From: Cladocopium goreaui
Lineage: Eukaryota > Sar > Dinophyceae > Suessiales > Symbiodiniaceae
Assembly (NCBI GenBank): GCA_947184155.2
Contig: CAMXCT020000491.1
Coordinates: forward strand, 502,345 to 566,344
Length of the DNA: 64,000 nucleotides
Direction of reading: 5' to 3'
Below the pieces are notes generated by a model. The model worked only from the letters and a program-made list of their open reading frames with translations. It ran no database searches and was not told the origin of the DNA. Of the stretch, positions 47,318 to 59,400 are shown one piece after another (position 1 is the first letter of the stretch; each line of letters starts with the position of its first letter). A program made the translations under genes and the position numbers.

Positions 47318-50300
47318 GGTGAGCCGGACACGGCAAGGCTGCCCATTTACCAGGGCGAGGCTTTTAAAGCCTGCCTTACCGATCCAACTCTTTGCAAACC
47401 CAAGGGAAAACAATCAAAAGAATGTGCGGCTTTGTACAATCGATCGTCAATGCAAGCAGTGTCAAAATTTATCCCTCTTCCCATTCGACTCGGCCATGCC
47501 TGATAACCTTTTGGATCCTCGATGGAATATAGGGTGAGCAGCTGTGTACCAGTTTTGTAGGTATGAAATATGGGGTCACGGGTCCCCTAGCTACAAAAAG
47601 GTATGCCCAACCCAAAAAGCAGCTCTACAAAATGATGCTGCAGGTACCCCACACATACCCAGGTGGAGCCTACAAAAAGCCACTCGCATTTTTGTTATGG
47701 ATGTTGAAAACGGATGCAAAAGCGACTAGGATAAGCCCAAGTCTTTTTGTAGTCTCACCCAGTTTGTTTTCGAATCATCTTTGCTCAAAGCCCAGTATGG
47801 TATCTAATATGCGTGTCAATTAGTGTGACATCGTGTCATCTAGAGTCAATTAGTGGTGTCAATTCGTATCGATTAGCTTTATTTAGTGGCAAGTAGTGCA
47901 ATTAGTGACATTTAGTGTCCAATTAGTGTCAATGAATGTTATTTAGTGTTCATTAGGGTCAATTAGGATCACTATGGATCATTTAATTGTGTGTAATAAA
48001 AAACAAAAAGCAACCAAAAAACAACAAATGAAGAGTTCCCACAAAACGTTGCCAAGAGCTGCAATTTGTGTTTTTTACTAGGGTAGGTGCGTTATTTTAG
48101 GGAACTAAGCTACGCATATTTGTATAACTCCAAAGACACGGTGTATATATATATATACACAACTCCAAGGACAGAGTCCTGGACTATATATATATATATA
48201 CATACATATGTAACTCCAAGGACAAAGTCCTGGTCTATATATATATATATGATTCTATATGAATATACATAACTCCAAGGACAAAGTCCTGGACTATATA
48301 CGCATAAGTAACTCCAAGGACAAGGTCCTGGTCTATATATATATATACATACATACATAACTCCAAGGACAAAGTCCTGGACTATATATATATATACATA
48401 TGTACCTCCAAGGACAAAGTCCTGGTATATATATATAACTCCAAGGACAAAGTCCTGGACTACATATGTTTCCTATTTAAAAAAAAACGTCCCTGTTCAG
48501 GACACTGCCTGTTCGGCAGACTAGTTACTGTTTCGTCATGGTCCTGGCTATAGTATTTATTTTCAAGGACCACATCCTAGTATACATCTGTAGCAATTTA
48601 CATATATATATATGTGTGTTTTTAATACTTATATATATTTATATATATCTGTAGTATTAACTACTTATATATCTGGGTTTTATTTCGTGTCGAGCACCTA
48701 AAGTACCAAAGTCTGCCCATCCAATTACTGCGCGCTACAAAATGATGAGGCCGCCTCACTTCACTACAAAATGCATGCTGTGATCAACTATTGCATGAAG
48801 TTCCAACGACCCTCACGTAAGCATGGTATCTAATATGCGTGTCAATTAGTGTGACATCGTGTCATCTAGAGTCAATTAGTGGTGTCAATTCGTATCGATT
48901 AGCTTTATTTAGTGGCAAGTAGTGCAATTGAGTGTCAATTAGTGACATTTAGTGTCCAATTAGTGTCAATGAATGTTATTTAGTGTTCATTAGGGTCAAT
49001 TAGGATCACTATGGATCATTTAATTGTGTGTAATAATAAACAAAAAGCAACCAAAAAACAACAAATGAAGAGTTCCCACAAAACGTTGCCAAGAGCTGCA
49101 ATTTGTTTTTTTTACTAGGGTGCGTTATTTTAGGGAACTAAGCTGCGCATATTTGTATAACTCCAAAGACACGGTGTATATATATATATACACACAACTC
49201 CAAGGACAGAGTCCTGGACTATATATATATATATAACTCCAAGGACAAAGTCCTGGACTACATATGTTTCCTATTTAAAAAAAAAAACGTCCCTGTTCAG
49301 GACACTGCCTGTTCGGCAGACTAGTTACTGTTTCGTCATGGTCCTGGCTATAGTATTTATTTTCAAGGACCACATCCTAGTATACATCTGTAGCAATTTA
49401 CATATATATATATGTTTTTTAATACTTATATATATTTATATATATCTGTAGTATTAACTACTTATATATCTGGGTTTTATTTCGTGTCGAGCACCTAAAG
49501 TACCAAAGTCTGCCCATCCAATTACTGCGCGCTACAAAATGATGAGGCCGCCTCACTTCACTACAAAATGCATGCTGTGATCAACTATTGCATGAAGTTC
49601 CAACGACCCTCATGTAAGCATGGTATCTAATATGCGTGTCAATTAGTGTGACATCGTGTCATCTAGAGTCAATTAGTGGTGTCAATTCGTATCGATTAGC
49701 TTTATTTAGTGGCAAGTAGTGCAATTGAGTGTCAATTAGTGACATTTAGTGTCCAATTAGTGTCAATGAATGTTATTTAGTGTTCATTAGGGTCAATTAG
49801 GATCACTATGGATCATTTAATTGTGTGTAATAATAAACAAAAAGCAACCAAAACACAACAAATGAAGAGTTCCCACAAAACGTTGCCAAGAGCTGCAATT
49901 TGTTTTTTTTACTAGGGTAGGTGCGTTATTTTAGGGAACTAAGCTACGCATATTTGTATAACTCCAAAGACACGGTGTATATATATATACACAACTCCAA
50001 GGACAGAGTCCTGGACTATATATATATATAACTCCAAGGACAAAGTCCTGGACTACATATGTTTCCTATTTAAAAAAAAAAAACGTCCCTGTTCAGGACA
50101 CTGCCTGTTCGGCAGACTAGTTACTGTTTCGTCATGGTCCTGGCTATAGTATTTATTTTCAACCCCATTTTTTCATCTTATTTTAAGCCTGGCAAGGCCT
50201 TGAAACGGGGCACAAGGCCTCCCATTCTGTAGTGGAAATTCGAACGGGGATACTGAGGCTACAAAATGCATTCCCTGATTCTCTTGGGCTGCGTTGTACA

Positions 50301-50494
50301 TTGCATGATTCAGCCACAAAGAGACTACAAAATGCAGTCAGCAATTTATAAGCTGATGTAATATCACATAATCTTCCATTTTCGATTCCACGTTTTGGAG
50401 GCCTACAAAAAGCCTATTGTATTTGCCAAACAGGGGGCCTACAAAATGCCTAGGGTAACTTTACTACAAAAAGGGGGCCCAAGACTAATTTCAG
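47318..50494 (-). other. Long 3' non-coding region of the retrotransposon
   Basis: No ORF of note. It holds the triplicated block 47797-50162 and a dispersed 10-bp motif, C(A/T)TTTTGTAG on the sense strand. Copies lie at 47591, 47625, 47670, 48735, 48764, 49532, 49561, 50259, 50325, 50403, 50439 and 50464. A further copy, CTACAAAAAC on the plus strand, supplies the stop codon at 50495. Confidence 0.8.
47797..50162. repeat. Triplicated block with palindromic AAGGACAAAGTCCTGG units
   Basis: Three direct copies start at 47797 (1,026 bp), 48823 (797 bp) and 49620 (about 540 bp, truncated). Each contains AACTCCAAGGACAAAGTCCTGG-type short palindromes separated by (TA)n: about eight in the first copy and three in each of the others. 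This accounts for the length difference. Confidence 0.93.
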
Positions 50495-53400
50495 CTACAA
50501 AAACCTATCCCCAGACCATTTTATACCGTACACGTGTTCTCCCTTTTTGTAGTGGAAATACCATCGGGGATCCTTTTGGTACCAGCGCCCATGCCACTTC
50601 TGCCACTCATTGGTGAACTGTCGATCTTCACGGGAATGACTTTGCTGAGGGCGATTGAGCCACTGACTTGCTGACGTGGATGATGAGGCTACCTCTACGG
50701 TGGATGGTCGGGCAACCGGTTTGGCGGTGCCTTTCTTGGAGGGACCTTGGCCATACGCTCCAGTCTGCTCAGCTTTGCGCTTGGCCTCGTTCTGCTCGCG
50801 AGCCCTGTCAGACTGCTTCTTCTTCTCTGCAGCGTTCTGCTTGTACAGCTCCTCGTTTTGTCCCTTGATCCACCTCAAATGACGTTCAGCATCATGAACA
50901 GCAATGTTGTCAACACCAGTACAAGACAACAAAAGATTGTGTCCAGGATTCCGGTTGAGATAGTCAATGTACTCTTCCTCGGAGTAGATTTCCGTACGGT
51001 ACATGTAGAACCATGGTTGGTCGATGTACCTGAACGATTTCGGGACATCAAGACGGCTTGCCAAATCCAAGTAAACCAGCCTCATCGCGTTGTGCTCCAG
51101 CTGAGATTGCTCAGAAACACCCATCTTGACCTGAGCCTTGGTACGACCTGGCTTTGGCAAATGTGCAGACTTGAGGAGGTCGTACCTTTCACAATCGTAC
51201 TCGTTCTCCCCCTCGTTCAGCACGCTCTCTGCGAATGTGGCGTCCTGGGCAAACCTGTCAGCCACAGACACATAGCCCAAGCTCAAGGCACGGTCGAATC
51301 GACTCTTTGCCCTTGCCAACAAACTGGCTTCCGGACTAGAGCTTCCTCTTGCCTGGTCGTCCAACAAACCCAAAGATTCAAGCTGACTGTGTGTGATGCT
51401 CTGCAGGTACTCACCACGAAAATCATAGTACAAGCCCAGCTTGTGAAGGGCGGCCTTCCTTCGTTCTGCAATCTTGGTTCGGTCGGCCTTGTTCACCCCT
51501 TCGAGCATCAATCCGCACACATCGCATTCAATCTGTCCCTTGCAAGTCTGTGCAAAACATCTTGAACATTGCGTGACTTCAATCTTGACCGGCACCGGCT
51601 TCTTGTCCTCCTTCTTCACCTCTTTCTTCGAAGGTTGGTCATCGCCTTTAGGGCGAGACTTCTGCTTTGGCACCAGTGACTTTGATGTTGATGCTGGCGT
51701 CTTTTTGGGTGACTCTGCAACTGGAGCTTTTGGATCTTTCTGTACTGCCTTCGGCGGTGCAACTTTTGAAACAGGCTCCAAGAAGGCCGCAGCTGATGAT
51801 GCCGCAGGCACAGCTGCGGGCACGCTTGTCAGGGCTGCCTTCTTCTTTGCAGGTTCATCCTTTGCTGCTGCATCAACTTCTGAGGTCACAGCTTTTGGAC
51901 CTTCTGGTGCATGAGGTGCAGAAGTCCCTTCCTTCGGTGATGGTTTTGGAGGCGCTTTCGGCGGTGTCTTTGGGCTTTCAACCTTTGCTGCAGGAGGCTT
52001 TGGAGCTTCACCCTTCGGAGGAGGGGGCAACAATCTGCTGCTTGCATATCCAGGCATACCGGCAAGTTGGGCCACATTTGGTGGCGGAGGCTTCACCTTT
52101 CCTGGGAAAAATTCCGTTGCAGTGGGCGCGCCAGTTGAGGCGGCCGGAGACGTGGAACCAGTCCGTTTTGATGCCTTGGCCTCAAAGGTCTCGACAAGCT
52201 GCTGGACTCCAACTTCTCCCCCACTGCTCGCTGCAGACTGTGCGACCTCCTGCTGGCGACGATACAAATTCACCTTCTTGGCAGTGTCATCGACAGAGAT
52301 AATGTATTGAGGCGGTACGACGTCACTTGTCAAAATGCCGTCAGAGGCCGTCCTGAAAAACACAATGCCAGCTTTGACAGCTTCAGCCATTGCTACCCTG
52401 ATTTCAATGGGTCGTTCAGCACGCAAACCGCTCACATACTCTTTCTCGTCGACACGCACTTCGCTAAAATAGGAGTGTGCTCTGCCTGATGAATTTCGAT
52501 CTCCTCCTCCAGCAACGAAGCCATTCTCAATGATGCCCTTCCAATTGCCTTTTGTAGTCCTGTGATAAACTACGCCGGGGCACATCTGAGGAGTGGTAAT
52601 CTTTTTACCTTTGGCGTTCATTTTCTGGATCGCTGCTGCTCCAGACAGAGCATAGATTTCCACTGCATTGAACGTGTCCTCAGCTGAAGCGGCATCCATG
52701 GCACGTTTCGTATGCCCCTGCACTGCACGGATCCTGATGGGCCAGTAGGCTAACCCTTTACGGGTTGCCTTCTGGTACCCGGCAATGCACTGGAACTCAA
52801 AACGGCACTTGCTGTCCCAGTAGAGCAATGAAATAAGCTCTTCAACTGTCATTCGGGGCAACTTGGCTGGCAGCATTTGGTTGAACATTCGAAAGAAGTC
52901 ATCAAGGTCAAGCCACATGTTTTCATCAAATCCAGAGGTGTCCTGACCCGGCTGTCCACGCGTCACTGCATTGACCTTAGTCTTGTGTCGGTCCACGCGA
53001 TCTGGGTACCTCAGCTCCTTTGCCCCATCCATCTCCCAACAGGTTTTGACGATCAATTCGTAGGGATGGGCATCAACGACACAATGTTCAACTACTTCTG
53101 CATTTATGTTTTCGTCCAAGGTGATACGATATTTGTCAAGGTGCCCAAGTGCATGTTTCGGAATGATGGTACCCTTGATCTCGTTTTCTTGCAGGGGCTC
53201 ACCAGTTGAGGTGGCCTGAGTTGAATCCTCCTGTGTCGTCTGAGGTTTCGCCTTGGGGTCAGGTGGAGCTGCGTGGCTGGCCTTGGCCTTGCCAACCGAT
53301 GGGCCCTCATGCTCATCGGGATCCAGAGCATCCCATGGGTCGCCTTCTTCATCATCATCTTCAGCGACACCAGCATCGGTCGGGCGAGCTCTCAACTCCT

Positions 53401-56400
53401 CTGCTGTGAAGCTTTCTGGGGTCGAGACGCTCGGTGCAGATTTGTTCGTCTTCTCCCGGAGAGCATTGAGAACCTGCACAAACCTGACTGGGAGGTGCTC
53501 CATCTTTGGTGGGACATCACGCATTGTAGCTTCTCCTGCAGGGCGCCTGCGCTTGTACAAAGACAGGTTGTACTGAGGAATCAAGATGTCCGTCATGTGC
53601 AACATGTGGAGAGTTGCCATGACATATCCGATCATTTCACTTCGGTTGAGCTCGGTCTCGAATGCGTGAAAGTAGTCCCTGAGCTCAAGCCTCGGTGGAA
53701 GCATGTCATTCTGAATCCACCGAATTCGATCGTTGTCACTGGCAATCTCCTTGTGGAACCATTCCTTCAGTCGATCAACAAACGTGGTGAAGATGAGACT
53801 CAATCCATAAGTGAGCGGGTCGGGCTCGCCGATTAGGGCGGCCTGATCCACTCCCAATTCCTTGAGCTGATTGTTCCACCACACGATGTTGCCTTTGACC
53901 CTGTCCATGATGGCATTCCAGTCGCCCTGTGGTTCCCTCTGTCCCCAAATGGGAAGGGGTTCAACACCATATTCCCCACAAATTTCATTCCCAGACCAAA
54001 AGATTACCGAAATAACCCTGATGGCTGATCCATGAGAAGAATATTTCGCCATCAGCTCCTTGATCATGGAAACATTTGCTTTGCAGAGCTGTTGCAAATC
54101 CTTACCCCAGAGCATGTCATGACCGATTTCGAGAACCATGTCCGACTTTCGCAATCCCAGATCCTCCTTCAAGGTGTACTTCTTCAAAGTCTTACCCTTA
54201 CCAGTGATCAGAGCCAAAGTTGAATCGGAAGTCACCACATAGATGGTGGGCACGACGTCTACCGCCGGCCTTGATGTCCCAGGGACGTACTCAGTAGGCA
54301 AGCTCAGATCCCACAGCGAGTCATGCTCGAGCTCGGACAGATGGCGGATCTCCTTTGCCCACGGCACGTTCGTCAGGGCGTCAGTTGCCATTGACTGCGC
54401 AGTGAAACACTGCATGAATCCTGCGGCCAACTCAAGGTCTTCTGTCCTGTTGCCCTGTGCCAGGATGGTTGACGAAGCGAGGACCGTAGAAAAGATGTCC
54501 TCCCACCCTGCGTGCCTATCCCCCTGAACATCAAGGCACTTCCGAAAAGCAAGCCACTCCGACATGTTGCTCTGTTGGGGCACGGTCTTTAAACCGGCCG
54601 ACTTGAGAGCCCGCACGTTCATCTTGTCAGTGATCGACAAATTTGAATCATCAGAACGGCGGCTCATGGCGGGCAAAGCTAACCTTTTCCTGTTCTTGGC
54701 GGTTTGTGCCTGGTTAGCTCTGGAACGAAAACAATCATGGATGAAGTCAGTCAACTTGAATGTGTAGTTCTCTGCAAGCTTCAATGCAGTACCCCGGCTT
54801 TGACCATGAGTGTGGGAACCATCACAAACGTATTCCGATAGACTTGACAACTCTTCCATGTTTGTTGCAATCATCCAACCCTTTTTCATGGGATTCCCGT
54901 CCAAGTCAATAACCCCAAACTGGCAACCGTGGAATGGATACAATTTCAACTCTTGTCTCTTCAAAAACGATTGGACCATTGGCCATTTCCAATACTTGCA
55001 GTTCTTTGAGAGTTCAAATGCAATTGAAAAATGTGGCCCATCGATTTCACTGATAATCTTTTGAAGTGATTTGAAAAGTTTTGTAAATTCCTTTTGTTGC
55101 TGTTCGATTCGTTCAGCCCCTTTGTCAGTCAAACTGTTGATGTAACCCCATGGACTGCCGCCCACACATGGCAAGGAAGCATAAAGCAAAATCTCACCCG
55201 CTGGATTACTCTCCCTGAAAGACTGGACTTCTTGGGCTAGCCATTTACGGCAGCCTTGGGTGGTGCCATCCTCGTTTTCAGTTACTCGGATCAGTCTACA
55301 CCCTTTACTGGCTTGCCGTGGAGTGCATAGCTTCGAATCAGATGAACAGCAAAACTCAATCAACATCCTTTGGAAAGAATTTGAACCATCACGTCCCCCC
55401 TGATCATTGGCATTAGCTGGACACGCAGGCTTGGAGTCTACTTGGCGCACCTTGGGCTTGTCGGCGTCGATCCAAGTCTTTCCAATGGCCATCAACCTCA
55501 AAGCATGTTCCCATTTAGTTGGGGAAGTAAAAGGTTTTGTAAGGATGTCAGCTGTCTGCCAATTGGTGCCAACATTAATGAGGTCAAATTGTTCCTCCTC
55601 AAACTGCTGTTTCATCCATTTAAAACAGATGTTCTGAGTTTTGTTGGCGTACCGCATGGTGGAGGAATTACCGGTGCCCATCACAGTTATAGAAGCCTGA
55701 TTATCTTCCATGAACTTCACTTGATAGAACTCCGGAAAATGGGCCTTCAAACCATTGATATTTGCCGCAGAAAGGCCCCCCTCAACATTGCCATACCTGA
55801 TTTCATCGATCTCTTTGTCGATACGAGTAAAAACAGGATCATTTTGTTCAGGGATGTTTGGCTTGGGGTTTGACCCAGCCTTCTGCGACAATTTCTTGAA
55901 AATGCCCAATTGCTCCAACAACGCTAACATCGGAATCCCTTCTGCTCTGAGTGCGTGATTTGCTGACACGACTTCGGCTTCCGTGGACGAGTTTGCTACA
56001 ACTGTCTGCTTCTTGCTGAATGCGTTTAACGGGAAATAGGTGTTTGGCCCCACAAGAAACATTGCACAACCTGAAGTTGATTTTGAATCATGTTCCCCCG
56101 CATGATCAGCGTCAGCAAATAGCCACAGTTGACAATCCTCAAACGAGTCTCCCACAAAACCCTCCATAAAAACATCTGTAGTTGACTTGATGTATGATAC
56201 CAATCTGTGCAATGCAATGTCGCACTCAATGGACCATTTCGTCACCCTAGATGCCAAGCTTTGAGTAGCTCTTAAGAGATCTGGGCGTGCCATACGGGCC
56301 GCAAAGAGAATCTTCATCAGGACCTTCGATGCAATCGGCTGCAACCTCCCTGGCTTCTCCTTCTCATCGAGAGTTGGCCGGGCTATTCCCGCTTCTGTGA

Positions 56401-59400
56401 ACGGCGTTGCAACTACTGGCAAGTCATCTTTCTGAACCTTTGCCAGTTCGCAGTATGCATCTACACATGATTCCATGAAAGAAGACATGTCGTACCTTAC
56501 CAGGTTTACAGGTTTGTTCATGCAACCGGACTTGTTTGTAACGACACTCTCAATGCTTTTGAACCGTTGAGATTTCTTCTCATTCTTGGCTTCCCTTTTG
56601 TCTCTGTGCGGACCGGGTCTGTTCTTTGATGGGAGGGCAAACTGATTAGTGTTGCCATACTCGTCACCATACCTGAAGATTGTTCTTCCTGTCCAGAAGT
56701 CCTTTGTCTGAATCTTTTGATCCACTGTCATGTCATCTTCAACAATAGCTGAACTTTCGTCTGACATATGCATGTTGAGAACTGGAAGACCTTTAAATTC
56801 AACATTTTTGTCGAACATTGTAACCCGTTCTGAATGCAAAGACGTGACAAACTCCCCCCCCTCATCGCCAGGCTCGAACAACTTCTTCCGTGGCTGGAGA
56901 TGATACCTTGTCCAAGTTTTGTTGAAGGGGTCATGTTGCCAAAAATCATTTGTTCGATGTTGTGTACGTGCCGCAGCAGCCGCCTGAGAATCAAAAACAT
57001 GTGCAAAAGGATGAGCTTTTCGTGGTAGTGTAACATTGTTAAACTCCACATGTTGACAACCGAAATATCGATCATAGGGTTCGGGGTCACCAATATTGAC
57101 TGCTCGTTTGATACTTGCCCATGCTTTGTCCATGTTCTCGGTGGGACCTGCGAGTTTGAAATCATCCACGTAAACAACCAACATGCAATTGTACTCAGCG
57201 TGATAGAAAATACTTTGCCATATATCAGGGAGAATTTGTTTCCAACCTTCTTTTCCGATTCTGCTGTTGAGGTGGTTTTCCCAAATACCGCCACTGTCTG
57301 GATGCCCGTACAAAGCTAAGACCAAAGGAACCATGGGTTGCCAGAATTGCTTTTCCCAGTGTTCTGGCCATCTGTTCCGTGGCAATGATAGCCATGTGGG
57401 CACCCCAGTGAAGAGGGCCTGGATATAAGCTTGAATGGCGTCTGCCTGAGCTTTTGAAAATCCGGGCTGAGAACCAAACGCGTCAAGAAGCTTTGCAGCT
57501 TCCATCGAAGCAGGACTGCTACCTAACTCGGCAAACAACGCGTGGTCAGAATCCTGGTCGCGGACATTGTTACCCTGGAAGACTGTACGGCCCTTGAATT
57601 TCCTACGAGGATCATCAGCTGGAAGTTCCGACCCCTTTTCGTAGCAGGCTTCAAAAATACGACCAAGATGTACAGTTTCCCCTTTCTTGCGGGCTTCCTC
57701 AACAATGCTTTTACATTCCTTGACTCTGGATTCGTCCCATACTCCTTTTGTCCTGAGGTTCTCCCACTCCTTATCTAAGGCAGCCTTTGCTTTGGGGTTT
57801 TTCCTAACCTCATCTTTGGGAACCAAACGTGCAACAGCAGAAAACAATTCAAGAGCCACTTTGAATTCCAACTCTGCGATCTTATTCTTGATCATCTCTC
57901 TCAATTCCGGGCGATGCAGTTCAGCTTTTGCTGGAACCGCTTTCGGCATTGCAGGGACACAAAATTTCGGTCTATCCTTTGGAATGACCTCCCATCTTGA
58001 CACACTAGGCTCACCTGAGGGGCTAGGGTTTACCCGAAGCTTTCTTGCAGTTGCAACCGCACCTTTCTTCTTCTTCGGACCCTTTGATGCTGAGCTTGAT
58101 GCAGCACCACCGCTGCCCACAGCCATCTTTTCAGCCTCCTCCTCAACAAGCTTTTGCCTATCCTTCGGACTAAGCATTTTCCAAAAATCCGATGGGATCG
58201 ACTCAGGGCGTTTTGACCCTTTGTACGTTTTCACAAGGCGTGTGCCGTCCCAATGATAACCATCCGGGATTGGTGTTCCAGGTGGAGTGTATTTGATATC
58301 AGGAAAAACTGGTTCCTCAGCCGGCCTTTCATCACTGGCAAGTGCGTCAAGCACTGCCTCCGTTGACTTGTCAATTGCTCCTTCACTTGCTTCTGCATGT
58401 TCCTCTGTTTGCAGTTCGGATTGAAACGGAATCGGACGAGGATCAGCAATGACATTGTCAGCAAGGCGGTCCGGCTTGGGCTCTTTGGCCTCTTTCAATG
58501 CACGGAGTGGGAAGACAAAACCTCCCGCGATGAGCTCAACACGTCGTGCTCGCTGCACTGTGATGCTGCCCGTTTCTGCATGGTAATCCAATGCTTCTAA
58601 CTTGGCAACAAGATACTCACCTTTCCATGCAAAACCAGGTTGAATATGGTATCCCAAAAAGATTCCATCATTTGCTGTTGGTGATGTCTTTCCAGATGTG
58701 TTGTCAACCCTTTTTGGATTGTTCCAAAACAGTATCTTTGCACCGAAAGGAATCAACTGACCTGGAAAATCTTCTTCGAATCTGAGTTTCCATGGGGCAT
58801 CATCACCGTTGAGCTGTGGCGTGGCATTCACTGCCATGGAGAAATGCTGCATAGCCATTGGCCAATACTGCAATGGAAGACCTGACTGCACGAGGTTTGT
58901 GCGTGTGCCTTCAAGCATGTGCCTGATCTCCCTCTCCACAAACGACTTTGAACTGTCCACATACTCTGTTGATGTTTGATGTCTGTACCCCAACTCTGAA
59001 ATTGTAGCAATAAGCTCTCGTGAATTGTCAGTGTAAACTGCCCCAACTTCATCCTTGTGAGATAAGAAGTGGTTGAATGCGTTAACACATGACTCACTCG
59101 ATTTGGTCTGGCTTGGATAGACGTGTCTGAACTGAGTGTGAATGTCCTTCATCACCAATGCCACTGTTTCACCTTTGACGCCTTCTTCCACATTGGATTT
59201 GATTACAGTATGGTCAGCGACAATGTGATCCCCAAAGCTTTTGGTTTCCAACCTTTTCTGTCCCCCTTTCTTCTTTGCGGGTGGCGCCATCATGCGCGCC
59301 TTCTGACAGATTTTGCAAAATGGATTCTTGGGGTAATGGCAAAACTGGTGAGATTTGCTGCATGCCTCTTGCTCAAGGTCAGATGCCTTTCTAGACCTGA

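Noticed and set aside
48087-48358. Tyrosine/isoleucine-rich ORFs in the retrotransposon 3' region
   Set aside because: Products of the palindrome and (TA)n repeats.
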